Source: Brevundimonas sp. M20
GTDB taxonomy: Bacteria > Pseudomonadota > Alphaproteobacteria > Caulobacterales > Caulobacteraceae
Direction of reading: 5' to 3'
Length of the DNA stretch: 64,000 bases
Assembly (NCBI RefSeq): GCF_006547065.1
Contig: NZ_CP041243.1
Coordinates: 806,001 to 870,000, forward strand
The translations under genes and the position numbers were made by a program. The notes under the pieces are model-generated. The model made no database searches. It was not told the DNA's origin and saw only the letters and a list, made by a program, of their open reading frames with translations. Of this stretch, positions 8,615-17,169 are shown one piece after another (the first letter of the stretch is position 1; each line of letters starts with the position of its first letter).

Positions 8615-9439
8615 CTAGAATTTCGGGCGGAACAGCCCGGCGGGACTGGCGGTGAAGAGTTCGTACCCGTCGTCCGTTACCCCGATGGTGTGCTCGCACT
8701 GCGAAGACAGGGACTTGTCGCGGGTCACGGCGGTCCAGCCGTCGGACAGAACCTTCACGTGCGGCTTGCCGAGGTTCACCATCGGCTCGACGGTGAAGAA
8801 CATGCCCTTCTTGAGTGTCGCGCCTTCGCCACGGCGGCCGTAGTGCAGGACGTTGGGGCTGTCGTGGAACAGGCGGCCGATGCCGTGACCGCAGAAGTCG
8901 CGGACGACCGACATGCGCTGGGCCTCGACCACCTGCTGGATGGCGTAGCCGATGTCGCCGAAGGTGTTTCCCGGCTTGACCATGGAGAGGCCGGCTTCGA
9001 GCGAGTCATAGGTGACGTCGATCAGCTTGCGGGCGCGGGCGTTGATGTTCCCGACCGCGAACATGCGGCTGGAGTCCCCGTGCCAGCCGTCAACGATGAC
9101 GGTGTGGTCGATATTGACGATATCGCCGTCCTTCAGCGTCTTCTCACCCGGAATCCCGTGGCAGACGACGTGGTTGATCGAGGTGCAGACGGTTTTCTCG
9201 TAACCCTTGTAGCCGAGACATGCGGGCAGGCCGCCGTTGTCGAGGGTGAACTCGCGGATCAGATCGTCGATGCGGCCTGTCGCGACGCCCGGAACCACGT
9301 ACTCGCCGATCATGTCCAGCGCCCGGGCGACCAGATTACCGGCGGCGCGCATGCCCTCCCACGCTTCCTCATCCTGATGGACGCGGATTTCGTGGGTGCG
9401 GACGAAGTGATCGGTGTCCAGTTCGGGGGTCTCGTACAT
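8615..9439 (-). CDS. map: Methionine aminopeptidase, type I
   Basis: 274 aa. Removes the initiator Met from nascent proteins. All five metal ligands are visible: Asp111 and Asp122 (NIDHTVIVDGWHGD), His185 (CGHGIG), Glu218 (TVEPM) and Glu249 (SQCEHT), with the substrate His94 in VCHGIP. There is no N-terminal zinc-finger extension, as expected for bacterial type Ia. It lies 31 bp downstream of sfsA on the same strand. Essential in most bacteria. Confidence 0.97.
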   Translation of the reverse strand: MYETPELDTDHFVRTHEIRVHQDEEAWEGMRAAGNLVARALDMIGEYVVPGVATGRIDDLIREFTLDNGGLPACLGYKGYEKTVCTSINHVVCHGIPGEKTLKDGDIVNIDHTVIVDGWHGDSSRMFAVGNINARARKLIDVTYDSLEAGLSMVKPGNTFGDIGYAIQQVVEAQRMSVVRDFCGHGIGRLFHDSPNVLHYGRRGEGATLKKGMFFTVEPMVNLGKPHVKVLSDGWTAVTRDKSLSSQCEHTIGVTDDGYELFTASPAGLFRPKF

Positions 9440-9470
9440 GCGTCGTCTTTCGGCGCGGCCCTTGTCGAAA

Positions 9471-10187
9471 TCAGGGCCGCCAGGGCAGGGCGCGATCCAG
9501 CTGGATCGCTTCAGGCGTCAGGTGGCAACTATAGCACAGAACCTCAACCCCGTGGGAGGCGGCCTCGCGCAGGGCGGGGCCGTAGGCCTTGTCGATGTCG
9601 TCGGCGGTGCTGAAGGCGGCGCAGTCCATGCGCTGGACGATGAACAGCATGATGGCCCGGTCGCCCGCGTCGACCACCCGCTCCAGCGCCTTGAGGTGTT
9701 TGACCGCACGCTCGGTCTTGCAGTCCGGGAACTCGGCGAGGCCGGGCGTGCGGCTGAAGTGAACGTTCTTGATCTCGACCCAGGCGGAGGGCCGGGTCAG
9801 TCCGTCGGCGTCGCCCTGCAGCAGGATGTCGATGCGGCTGTTCTGGTCGTATCGGACCTCTCGCCGCAGGATGGGGTAGCCCGTCAGTTCGGGGATGGCG
9901 TCGGCGGCGATGGCGGCCTCACCGATGCGGTTGGGGTTCATGGTGTTGACCCCGACCAGCCCGGCGCCCGGCAACTCAACCATTTCCAGCGTCAGGGGCA
10001 GCTTGCGCTTTGGATCGGGCGAGCGGCTCATCCAGACCGGCAGGCCCGGTTCGGTCAGGCCGAGCATGGCGCCGGGGTTGGGAACGTGGATGGTGGTCTC
10101 GGTCCCGTCGGCCAAAGTCACGTCGGCGAGGAAGCGCTTGTAGCGGCGGATCAGGGTTCCGCGTTCGAGAGGCGACTTGAAGCGCAT
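9471..10187 (-). CDS. sfsA: SfsA family protein
   Basis: 238 aa from ATG 10187; the 12-residue in-frame extension would run into the divergent promoter. It has the SfsA signatures VPNPGAMLG, VGVNTMNPN, DILLQGD, WVEIKNV and the acidic/Lys cluster FPDCKTERAVKHL. SfsA was named for sugar fermentation stimulation in E. coli and is thought to bind DNA. The EIKNV and D-I-L pattern resembles a nuclease-like fold, but no activity is assured. Its start is only 23 bp from the divergent cinA-like gene. Confidence 0.93.
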   Translation of the reverse strand: MRFKSPLERGTLIRRYKRFLADVTLADGTETTIHVPNPGAMLGLTEPGLPVWMSRSPDPKRKLPLTLEMVELPGAGLVGVNTMNPNRIGEAAIAADAIPELTGYPILRREVRYDQNSRIDILLQGDADGLTRPSAWVEIKNVHFSRTPGLAEFPDCKTERAVKHLKALERVVDAGDRAIMLFIVQRMDCAAFSTADDIDKAYGPALREAASHGVEVLCYSCHLTPEAIQLDRALPWRP

Positions 10188-10210
10188 GACGCAGTCTCTA
10201 GCTTGGGAAG

Positions 10211-10966
10211 ATGACTGATGCATCTCCCACCGCCGCTGTCCTGATCATCGGAGACGAAGTCCTTTCCGGACGGACGCAGGACACGAACCTGAACACCATC
10301 GCGCGGTTCCTGACGGCATCGGGTATCGATCTGCTGGAGGCGCGGACGGTCGGGGACCGGACGGAGCAGATCGTCGAGAACCTGAACGCCCTGCGGTCGG
10401 CGCATGACTATGTCTTCACCACCGGCGGCATCGGACCGACGCATGACGACATCACCGCCGATGCCGTGGCCAAGGCGTTCGGCGTCGCGTTGCCGGAGCA
10501 TCCGGATGCGGTGGCGATCCTCGAGAACCGCTATGGCCCGGGCGAGTTCAATGCGGCGCGGCGGCGGATGGCGCGCATTCCCGAGGGCGGGACGCTGATC
10601 GCCAATCCGGTGACGGATGCTCCGGGCTTCCAGATCGGCAATGTCTTCGTGATGGCCGGGGTGCCCAGGATCATGACCGCCATGCTGGAGGATGTCGCGC
10701 CGCGCCTGCGGACCGGGGCAGTGGTGCTGTCGCGGACGATCCGGGTCAGCGGCGTGGGCGAGGGCGCGGTGGCCGACATCCTGACGGCGGCGGCTAAGGC
10801 CGAGCGCGAGGTCAGCTTCGGAAGCTATCCGTTCGGCCACGGCTCGGCCAGCGAGATCGGGACGAACCTGGTGGTGCGCGGCCGGGACGCCGACAGGTTG
10901 GAAACAGCCGTGACGAGGTTGGTCGCCGAACTGGCGGTGGCGGGGATCGGCGCGGCTGAGGTCTAG
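10211..10966 (+). CDS. CinA N-terminal / molybdopterin-binding domain protein
   Basis: 251 aa. It is a MoCF-biosynthesis (MogA-like) domain: LIIGDEVLSGRTQDTN, then TTGGIGPTHDDITADAVA, followed by the CinA-type middle section PVTDAPGFQIGNVFVMAGVP. Full CinA has a C-terminal PncC nicotinamide-nucleotide amidase domain, which is absent here. Stand-alone proteins of this kind are annotated as competence/damage-inducible protein A or as nucleotide pyrophosphatase-like proteins. Its TAG stop overlaps the TAG of the convergent xylanase gene (CTAG at 10963-10966). Confidence 0.88.
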   Translation: MTDASPTAAVLIIGDEVLSGRTQDTNLNTIARFLTASGIDLLEARTVGDRTEQIVENLNALRSAHDYVFTTGGIGPTHDDITADAVAKAFGVALPEHPDAVAILENRYGPGEFNAARRRMARIPEGGTLIANPVTDAPGFQIGNVFVMAGVPRIMTAMLEDVAPRLRTGAVVLSRTIRVSGVGEGAVADILTAAAKAEREVSFGSYPFGHGSASEIGTNLVVRGRDADRLETAVTRLVAELAVAGIGAAEV

Positions 10967-12069
10967 GCGCCCGCGCGACCGGTGAAGGCGTCGACCACAG
11001 CCTGACAGGCCGGGTTGCCGCGGCCCTCGCGGTCCAGAAGCACCGGGCTGTCGTCGGGGCGGTTGCGGCCTTCCTCGCGGGTGAGCCAACTGTCATTGTC
11101 GCGCAGGCCCCAGGTGGTGAAGGCGTAGCGCTGGCTTTCGGGGAGGGCGTGGAAGGCCTCGGCCAATTCGCCGACGCGGGCGACCTGCTGGTCGCGCTTC
11201 TCCTTCAGCGAGCGCAGGTCCGGCATACGGCCGCCGTCGCGGAAAAGCGAGAAGTCCAGCTCCGACACATGGATCGGCAGACCCAGCGAGGCGGCGTCGC
11301 GGAAGAAGTTCGTGATATTGCCCGCCGGGATCTCGATGTTGAGATGGGACTGCGTCCCGATCCCCTCGATGGGTGCGCCGAGCTTGAGCAGGCGCTCGAC
11401 CAGCTTCAGGAAGGTCGTGCCTTTCTGCGGTATGTTCTCCAGATTGTATTCGTTGAGGAACAGGACGGCGTCCGGGTCGGCTTCCTTTGCGATCTGGAAG
11501 GCGCGGACCATGTAGCCGTCCATGCCCAGGGCGCGACTCCAGTGGCAGTCGCGCAGGCCGGTCCCGTCCTCGGAGACGGGCTCATTGACCACGTCCCAGC
11601 CCGCCATCTGGCCCCGGTAGCGCCCGGCGAAGGCGCGGATATAGCGCTCGTACTCGGCGGCGAAACGGTCGCGGGGGACGACGGCGTCGTTGAAGACTTC
11701 GGACCCTTGCGAGTACCAGATCAGGGTGTGCCCGTGGACGCGCAGGCCGTTGTCGCCCGCGAAGGAAACGACCCGGTCCGAGGCGCTGAAGTCATAGGCG
11801 AAGCCGGGGCCGAGGGTCCGCTCCATCTTCTGCTCCCATTCGGGAGTCATCTGGCCGCAGTGGCGGCGGACCTGTTCGATCCAGTCCTGCTGATCCAGTT
11901 GCCAGGTCATGCCGATCGTGCCGAAGGGCGCGGGCACGATGTCCTTGAGCGGTGCGGCGAGCGGGCCAGTCGAGGGCTTGGCAGCGGCGAAGCGGTCGCA
12001 GGCGGTCAGGGCGACCGCCGAGCCGAGCGTCGAGCCCAGCAAGGTCCTGCGGGACAGCCTATCCGGCAC
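10963..12069 (-). CDS. Endo-1,4-beta-xylanase, GH10, Tat lipoprotein
   Basis: 368 aa. SRRTLLGSTLGSAVALTAC joins a twin-arginine motif to a lipobox with Cys24, so the enzyme is likely exported folded and lipid-anchored. The GH10 barrel is clear: HGHTLIWYSQ, WDVVNEPVSEDG with acid/base Glu163, FLNEYNLE, GIGTQSHL, HVSELDFS with nucleophile Glu270, and FTTWGLRDNDSWL. It hydrolyses internal xylan bonds. Its first 11 bases overlap the 3' end of fliJ, so it trails the flagellar pair. Confidence 0.94.
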   Translation of the reverse strand: MPDRLSRRTLLGSTLGSAVALTACDRFAAAKPSTGPLAAPLKDIVPAPFGTIGMTWQLDQQDWIEQVRRHCGQMTPEWEQKMERTLGPGFAYDFSASDRVVSFAGDNGLRVHGHTLIWYSQGSEVFNDAVVPRDRFAAEYERYIRAFAGRYRGQMAGWDVVNEPVSEDGTGLRDCHWSRALGMDGYMVRAFQIAKEADPDAVLFLNEYNLENIPQKGTTFLKLVERLLKLGAPIEGIGTQSHLNIEIPAGNITNFFRDAASLGLPIHVSELDFSLFRDGGRMPDLRSLKEKRDQQVARVGELAEAFHALPESQRYAFTTWGLRDNDSWLTREEGRNRPDDSPVLLDREGRGNPACQAVVDAFTGRAGA

Positions 12070-12469
12070 GCCGACGCAGGCCCATTTCGTCGAAGGCGGC
12101 GGTTTCGCGCTTGCCGGCGGCGATCATGGCGTTCAGGCGGGTGGTCTCGGCCACATGCTCGAACTTCTTCAGTTCTTCGAAGGCGCCGGTGAGAGCGTCG
12201 CGGGCGCCGATCTCCTCGGCATCAATTTCGGCCACATCAGTCTCGGCGGCGGCTTTACGCAGCTTCCACCCGTTCAGATAGGCCTGCAGCATCATGCCGG
12301 CCTCGACGTCCTGACGGGCGCGTTCCTGCTCGACCTCAGCCTCGGCGGCGAGGACGGCCAGCCGCATTTCGGCGGAGGCGCGGCGGGCGGTGATCTCGGC
12401 GAGGCGCTTCTGGAGAGTCTCGACCTCGTAGTTCGAGATCCGGATCAGCGATTGGGCCCAGGCGGTCAT
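12059..12469 (-). CDS. fliJ: Flagellar export protein FliJ
   Basis: 136 aa and almost entirely helical and charged, as expected of the FliJ coiled-coil stalk (about residues 10-120). It opens MTAWAQSLIRISNYEVETLQKR. FliJ is the rotor-like stalk of the FliHIJ ATPase in the flagellar type III export apparatus. It lies 13 bp downstream of fliI. Sequence conservation in this family is low, so the call leans on position and helical character. Confidence 0.88.
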   Translation of the reverse strand: MTAWAQSLIRISNYEVETLQKRLAEITARRASAEMRLAVLAAEAEVEQERARQDVEAGMMLQAYLNGWKLRKAAAETDVAEIDAEEIGARDALTGAFEELKKFEHVAETTRLNAMIAAGKRETAAFDEMGLRRRAG

Positions 12470-12482
12470 TTGTTCACTCCGG

Positions 12483-13829
12483 TCACTGGCTGATCATGCC
12501 TTGGTTCAGGATTGCCTCCAGCCGGGTAAACGAATCGGAAAGAGACGTGTGATCGTCCTTGTCCTGACCCAGGAACCCTTCCAGGGCGGGGTTGAGCGCG
12601 ATGGCGCGGTCGACGATGGGGTCGGCGCCCGAACGATAGGCGCCGATCTTGATCAGCTCCTCCATGTTCGCATAGGCGCTGAGGCACTGGCGCGCGCGCT
12701 TGTTCAGTTCGCGCTCCGGCGGGGTCTGGCAGCCCGGCAGGGTCCGGCTGACGGACTTCAATACGTCGATGGCCGGGAAGCGACCGCGCTCTGCGATCTT
12801 GCGATCCATGACGATGTGGCCGTCCAGAATACCACGCACGGCGTCGGCGATGGGTTCATCGTGGTCCCCGCCGTCCACCAGCACGGTGAACAGGGCGGTG
12901 ATCGGTCCGGCGGTGGTGCCGTCGGGGCGAACGGGGCCGGGCCCGGCGCGTTCGAGCAGCTTGGGCAGTTCGGTGAAGACGGTGGGCGTATAGCCCTTGG
13001 TCGTCGGCGGCTCGCCCGCGGCCAGACCAATCTCGCGCTGGGCCATGGCGAAGCGGGTGACCGAGTCCATCAGGCACAGAACCTCGAGGTCCTGATCGCG
13101 GAAGTATTCCGAGATGGCCATGGTCATGTAGGCGGACTGGCGGCGCTTGAGGGCGGGCTCGTCGGAGGTGGCGACGACAACGACCGCGCGGCGTAACCCC
13201 TCTTCGCCGAGGGTCTCCTCGACGAACTCGCGCACTTCACGGCCCCGTTCGCCGATCAGGCCGACGACGACGACATCGCAGGTGGCCTGTTTGGCCAGCA
13301 TTGACAGAAGCACCGACTTTCCGACGCCGGAGCCCGCGAAGATGCCCAGGCGCTGGCCCCGGCAGGTGGTGGTGAAGACGTCCATTGAGCGAACGCCGAG
13401 GTCAAGACGCTCGCCCACGCGCCCGCGCGAATGGGCCGGAGGCGGTGGCGCACGCAGCGGATAGGCGGCAGGTCCTTGGGGAAGCGGCCCCTTGCCGTCG
13501 ATAGGCTGGCCGAAGGCGTCAATGATCCGGCCGAGCCAGGCGGTGGTCGGGCGGACGCTGGCGGCAGTGTCGATGATGCGAATGTCGGCGCCGGGGGCCA
13601 CGCCCTCGACCGGGCCGAAAGGCATCAGCAAGGCCTTGGCGTCGCGGAAGCCGACGACCTCGGCGGGAAGGGGGGGGAGGCCGCGCCCGCGCTCGATCTC
13701 GGCGCGGGCGCCGACGGCGAGACGGCTAAGGCCGCCGCGAGATTCTATCAGCAGGCCGCTGACGCCCGCGACCTTGCCGGTCACGACCAGCGGGTCGATC
13801 GCTTCGACGGCGGCGGCGAGATTGCGCAA
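12483..13829 (-). CDS. fliI: Flagellum-specific ATP synthase FliI
   Basis: 448 aa, the usual length. The Walker A loop GSGVGKS is at residues 166-172, the Walker B strand is LEVLCLMDS, and the F1-like signatures [15 protein letters not shown] and [23 protein letters not shown] are present. It energises flagellar protein export as a hexamer, with fliJ directly downstream. The start codon is TTG (13829): no ATG or GTG lies before the conserved N-terminus [14 protein letters not shown] CtrA-like box lies about 40 bp upstream. Confidence 0.97.
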   Translation of the reverse strand: MRNLAAAVEAIDPLVVTGKVAGVSGLLIESRGGLSRLAVGARAEIERGRGLPPLPAEVVGFRDAKALLMPFGPVEGVAPGADIRIIDTAASVRPTTAWLGRIIDAFGQPIDGKGPLPQGPAAYPLRAPPPPAHSRGRVGERLDLGVRSMDVFTTTCRGQRLGIFAGSGVGKSVLLSMLAKQATCDVVVVGLIGERGREVREFVEETLGEEGLRRAVVVVATSDEPALKRRQSAYMTMAISEYFRDQDLEVLCLMDSVTRFAMAQREIGLAAGEPPTTKGYTPTVFTELPKLLERAGPGPVRPDGTTAGPITALFTVLVDGGDHDEPIADAVRGILDGHIVMDRKIAERGRFPAIDVLKSVSRTLPGCQTPPERELNKRARQCLSAYANMEELIKIGAYRSGADPIVDRAIALNPALEGFLGQDKDDHTSLSDSFTRLEAILNQGMISQ

Positions 13830-13868
13830 ACGGAGCCCCTGAACAGGTCACAACGGATGCGGGAACGT

Positions 13869-13885
13869 GGTTAATCGAAGGTGAA
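13869..13885 (-). promoter_or_regulatory. CtrA-like box upstream of fliI
   Basis: Read on the minus strand the sequence is TTCA-N7-TTAACC, one mismatch from the CtrA consensus TTAA-N7-TTAA. It ends about 40 bp before the fliI start. Early flagellar operons are CtrA-controlled in Caulobacter. Confidence 0.45.
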
Positions 13886-13892
13886 GATCGGC

Positions 13893-14816
13893 TCAGTTGG
13901 CTGTGGGAACCGGTGCGTCGGCAGGCTGTTCGCCCCCCTCGCGGCCCGTCGTCAGTATGGCGCCGACCGAGGCGACGATGATGCAGCCGATGGCCAGCCA
14001 CTGCAGACTGCTGAGCCGCTCGTGCAGGATAATCAGACCGGCGACGGCCCCGACGGCGGGTTCGCAGGACAGAAGGACGCCGAAAGTGCGCTTGGGGATG
14101 TGGCGCAGGGCGATCATTTCCAGCGAGTAGGGTAGCGCGCTGGAGGCGATGGCGACGCAGACACCGATGATCAGCACGGACGGCAGCAGGAGGTTCGCGC
14201 CCGCGGTCGCGACACCGAACGGCAGGATGACCATGGCGGCCGTGCCCATGCCCAAGGCGACAGACTGGCCAGCATGCATGTGCGACAGGCGTTTGCCGAA
14301 GACGATGTAGAGCGCCCAGAACAGGCCGGCGGCGGCGGCGAACGCCACGCCGACCGGGTCGAGCGCATGGGCTCCGCTCCAGATCGGCAGCAGCATGCCG
14401 AGACCGACGACGGCGCAGGCGATCCAGACGAAATGGATCAGCCGTCGCGCATGAAGCAGGGCCAGGACCAGGGGGCCGGAGAACTCGATGGCGATGGCGA
14501 GCCCGAGCGGGATGGTCCGCAGCGACATGTAGAAGCTGAGGTTCATCAGGCCGAGTACGAGGCCGTAGAGCAGAACCCGTCCCGCATCATCGCGGTTCAG
14601 GCGGAACCGCCACGGTCGCCAGACGGCGATCAGGATCAGGGCGGACAGACCGACGCGCAGCGCCGACGTGCCTTCGGCGCCGACGATCGGAAAGAGCTGT
14701 TTTGCAAAGGAGGTTCCGATCGCCAGCGAAACCATGCCCGCGAGGAGGGCTGCATACGGCATGGCGGCCGCGACTGCGGGGGAGGACAGTGAGCGGTGCG
14801 CGCCAGCGATCGACAT
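13893..14816 (-). CDS. EamA-family exporter, RhtA-like
   Basis: 307 aa with ten predicted membrane segments in two EamA repeats. EFSGPLVLALLHARR, ALYIVFGKRLS, SSALPYSLEMIALRHIPKRTFGVLLSCEPAVGA and AGLIILHERLS are close to the threonine/homoserine exporter RhtA. It probably exports amino acids or related metabolites across the inner membrane. It is divergent from an Lrp/AsnC-type regulator, a common arrangement for amino-acid exporters, and the shared intergenic region holds two inverted repeats. Confidence 0.88.
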   Translation of the reverse strand: MSIAGAHRSLSSPAVAAAMPYAALLAGMVSLAIGTSFAKQLFPIVGAEGTSALRVGLSALILIAVWRPWRFRLNRDDAGRVLLYGLVLGLMNLSFYMSLRTIPLGLAIAIEFSGPLVLALLHARRLIHFVWIACAVVGLGMLLPIWSGAHALDPVGVAFAAAAGLFWALYIVFGKRLSHMHAGQSVALGMGTAAMVILPFGVATAGANLLLPSVLIIGVCVAIASSALPYSLEMIALRHIPKRTFGVLLSCEPAVGAVAGLIILHERLSSLQWLAIGCIIVASVGAILTTGREGGEQPADAPVPTAN

Positions 14817-14829
14817 GAACGGACCATAG

Positions 14830-14853
14830 CCGGGAAACCGTTGCGCTTCCCGG
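14830..14853. promoter_or_regulatory. Inverted repeat 1 between exporter and Lrp regulator
   Basis: CCGGGAA (14830-14836) and TTCCCGG (14847-14853) are perfect 7-bp arms around a 10-bp spacer. The repeat starts 14 bp upstream of the exporter start and abuts the second inverted repeat. Confidence 0.5.
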
Positions 14854-14883
14854 CGATTTCAGGCTCTCCTGTGCCTGAAATCG
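14854..14883. promoter_or_regulatory. Inverted repeat 2, probable Lrp/AsnC-type operator
   Basis: CGATTTCAGGC (14854-14864) and GCCTGAAATCG (14873-14883) are perfect 11-bp arms around an 8-bp spacer. The repeat ends 17 bp before the regulator's ATG. Lrp-family proteins bind inverted repeats in such divergent regions. A transcript hairpin is the alternative. Confidence 0.6.
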
Positions 14884-14900
14884 TCTTTTAGGGGCTATAA

Positions 14901-15389
14901 ATGGCGGAATTCGTCACTCTGGATGCCTTCGACCACCGGTTGCTGGACCGCATGCGGCGCAACAATCTGGAACCGGCGCGGGTGACAGCCGAGGCGGTCG
15001 GGTTGTCGGAATCCGCCGTGTTGCGTCGTCTGCGTCGCCTGCGCGCCGAGCGGGTGATCGTGGGTGATGTCGCGATAATCGACCCGGCGCGGGTTGAGCC
15101 GCGCATCATCCTGCATGTGATGGTCGAAATGAACACCCAGGAGCGCGGGATGATGAATGCCTTTCAGGCTTCGATGCGCGCCAGTCCGGAGGTTCAGGGC
15201 TGCTGGGACGTGACGGGACCGACCGACTACCTTCTGACGGCGTCGGTGCGGTCGATGGCGGAGTATGAAGCTTTCGGTATTCGCGAGCTGACACCACAAA
15301 AAGGCGTGCGCGCGTATCAGAGCATGATCGTGATCCGGGAAGTCGTGGGGTTCGACCCTGGCCGTGCGGTGCTGTCGGGGCCACGTTGA
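14901..15389 (+). CDS. Lrp/AsnC family transcriptional regulator
   Basis: 162 aa. The N-terminal winged helix-turn-helix is DAFDHRLLDRMRRNNLEPARVTAEAVGLSESAVLRRLRRLRAERVI (about residues 8-53). The AsnC ligand-binding domain follows, with VQGCWDVTGPTDYLLTASV carrying the family's G-D/T-Y-L core. It probably senses an amino acid and controls the divergent RhtA-like exporter (inference from context). The inverted repeats just upstream are candidate operators, implying autoregulation. Confidence 0.92.
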   Translation: MAEFVTLDAFDHRLLDRMRRNNLEPARVTAEAVGLSESAVLRRLRRLRAERVIVGDVAIIDPARVEPRIILHVMVEMNTQERGMMNAFQASMRASPEVQGCWDVTGPTDYLLTASVRSMAEYEAFGIRELTPQKGVRAYQSMIVIREVVGFDPGRAVLSGPR

Positions 15390-15403
15390 GCGTGCGGTAC
15401 GAG

Positions 15404-15418
15404 TTAATCAGACCTGAA
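15404..15418. promoter_or_regulatory. CtrA-like box upstream of the chemoreceptor gene
   Basis: TTAA-N7-TGAA, which reads TTCA-N7-TTAAC on the other strand: the same one-mismatch pattern as upstream of fliI. It lies about 115 bp before the chemoreceptor start. Confidence 0.35.
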
Positions 15419-15534
15419 CAAAGCACTACGGGTTTGTCCGTGCAGAAAAACAACCATTACTAAAGTTTCGGAGCATCAGTCTACAACCATAAATGGCGGC
15501 TTGGGGATGGAGCCGCTCTATCCGGGAGGTTGCG

Positions 15535-17043
15535 ATGTTTGCTTCGCGTCGTCGGCAGGATGGTGAGCTTCAGGGGCGTATCGACGAGCTTGAGGGGCGA
15601 ATGGCGGCGATTGGCCGTTCGCAGGCGGTGATCGAGTTCAATCTGGACGGCACGATCATCAGTGCGAACGAGAACTTCCTGCTGGCGATGGGGTACGCCA
15701 TTGAGGAAATCCGGGGCGCGCACCACCGAACCTTCATGGACCCCGCTGAAGCGACCAGCGCGGAATATGCGGACTTCTGGCGCGCCCTTAACGAGGGCAG
15801 GTTTATGGCCGGCAAGTTCCGGCGCTTCGCGAAGGGGCAGAGGGAGATTTGGCTGCAGGCCTCCTACAACCCGATCATGGGCGCGGACGGGCGACCGGTG
15901 CGGGTGATCAAGCTGGCGGTCGACATCACCAGCGAGGAACGTGAAAGCCAACGGCGCGAAGCGGCTCGGGTTGAGGCGGAGCAGGCGCAGACTGCGTTAG
16001 TCGATGCTCTCGCGTCCAGCCTGTCCCGGCTGTCAGAGGGTGATCTGACGACGCGGGTCGAAGGTGAGATGAGTGGCGCGCACAAGCGCATCCGCGACGA
16101 CTACAACTCGGCGGTCGATAGCCTGCGGGCGGCGCTGACCCAGGTGACGGAGGCAGTCGGCGGTCTGCGGGGGGGCTCGGACGAGATCTCTTCCGCTTCG
16201 GATGATCTGTCCCGCCGCACCGAACAGCAGGCGGCGAGCCTGGAAGAGACCGCCGCAGCGCTGGACGAGATTACGGCGACGGTTCAGCGCAGCGCTGAGG
16301 GAGCCCGTAAGGCCTCCGCCGCAGCGGCAGGCGCCCGGTCCGAGGCCGAGCGTTCAGGTGAGGTGGTTCGCAGCGCCATCTCGGCGATGGACGAAATCCA
16401 GAAGAGTTCGGTCCAGATCGGGGAGATCATCGGCGTCATCGACGAGATCGCCTTCCAGACCAATTTGTTGGCGCTCAACGCGGGTGTGGAGGCGGCGCGC
16501 GCGGGTGACTCCGGACGAGGCTTTGCGGTGGTCGCATCGGAGGTTCGGTCACTGGCCCAGCGTTCTGCGGAGGCGGCCAAGGAGATCAAGACGCTGATCT
16601 CGACATCGACCAGCCAGGTGGCGGCTGGCGTGAAGCTGGTGGACGAAGCGGGATCGGCCCTGTCGGCCATTGTGGTGCGGGTCGCCGAGATGGACTCGCT
16701 GGTCTCTGAAATCTCGGCCTCCGCGCAGGAGCAGGCCACCGGCCTCCAGCAGGTCAACTCGGCCGTGAACCAGATGGATCAGGTCACCCAGCAGAACGCC
16801 GCGATGGTGGAGGAGACCACCGCCGCGGCGGCGAACTTGAAAACCGAGGCAGCGCAATTAGCGACCCTGGTTCAGCGGTTCGAGACCGGAGCCGAGGCGT
16901 CCGGGCCAAAGGTGCACACGCTCAAGCCGCGTCCCGGAGCACCGGCTCCGTTGGCCCGTGAGCGGGCGAAGCTGGTGGCGTTCGCCGGCGGGGGTGGTTC
17001 CGGCGGCGGTTTGGCGGTGGACGACGGGTGGCAGGAGTTCTGA
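15535..17043 (+). CDS. Soluble PAS-containing methyl-accepting chemotaxis protein
   Basis: 502 aa from ATG 15535, which has GGGAGG upstream; an earlier ATG at 15493 has no such site. There is no transmembrane segment, so the receptor is cytoplasmic. A PAS domain occupies about residues 25-140 ([24 protein letters not shown]), then a HAMP-like linker ([16 protein letters not shown]), then the MCP signalling domain with the hairpin tip [20 protein letters not shown] and [17 protein letters not shown]. The C-terminus is a glycine-rich tether ending GWQEF, which fits the xWxxF-type pentapeptide that docks CheR or CheB. It probably senses a cytoplasmic redox or small-molecule cue. Confidence 0.92.
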   Translation: MFASRRRQDGELQGRIDELEGRMAAIGRSQAVIEFNLDGTIISANENFLLAMGYAIEEIRGAHHRTFMDPAEATSAEYADFWRALNEGRFMAGKFRRFAKGQREIWLQASYNPIMGADGRPVRVIKLAVDITSEERESQRREAARVEAEQAQTALVDALASSLSRLSEGDLTTRVEGEMSGAHKRIRDDYNSAVDSLRAALTQVTEAVGGLRGGSDEISSASDDLSRRTEQQAASLEETAAALDEITATVQRSAEGARKASAAAAGARSEAERSGEVVRSAISAMDEIQKSSVQIGEIIGVIDEIAFQTNLLALNAGVEAARAGDSGRGFAVVASEVRSLAQRSAEAAKEIKTLISTSTSQVAAGVKLVDEAGSALSAIVVRVAEMDSLVSEISASAQEQATGLQQVNSAVNQMDQVTQQNAAMVEETTAAAANLKTEAAQLATLVQRFETGAEASGPKVHTLKPRPGAPAPLARERAKLVAFAGGGGSGGGLAVDDGWQEF

Positions 17044-17169
17044 CGGCGGAGCGGCTCATCCGCGCGACATAAGTCTTGCGTGGGATAGGGGCCTACCTAG
17101 ATCGAACGGGTTCAGCTTTGCGCAACGTGCTCTAGTATCGCGTTCAGACCGCCGCCCCGGAGACCTCCC

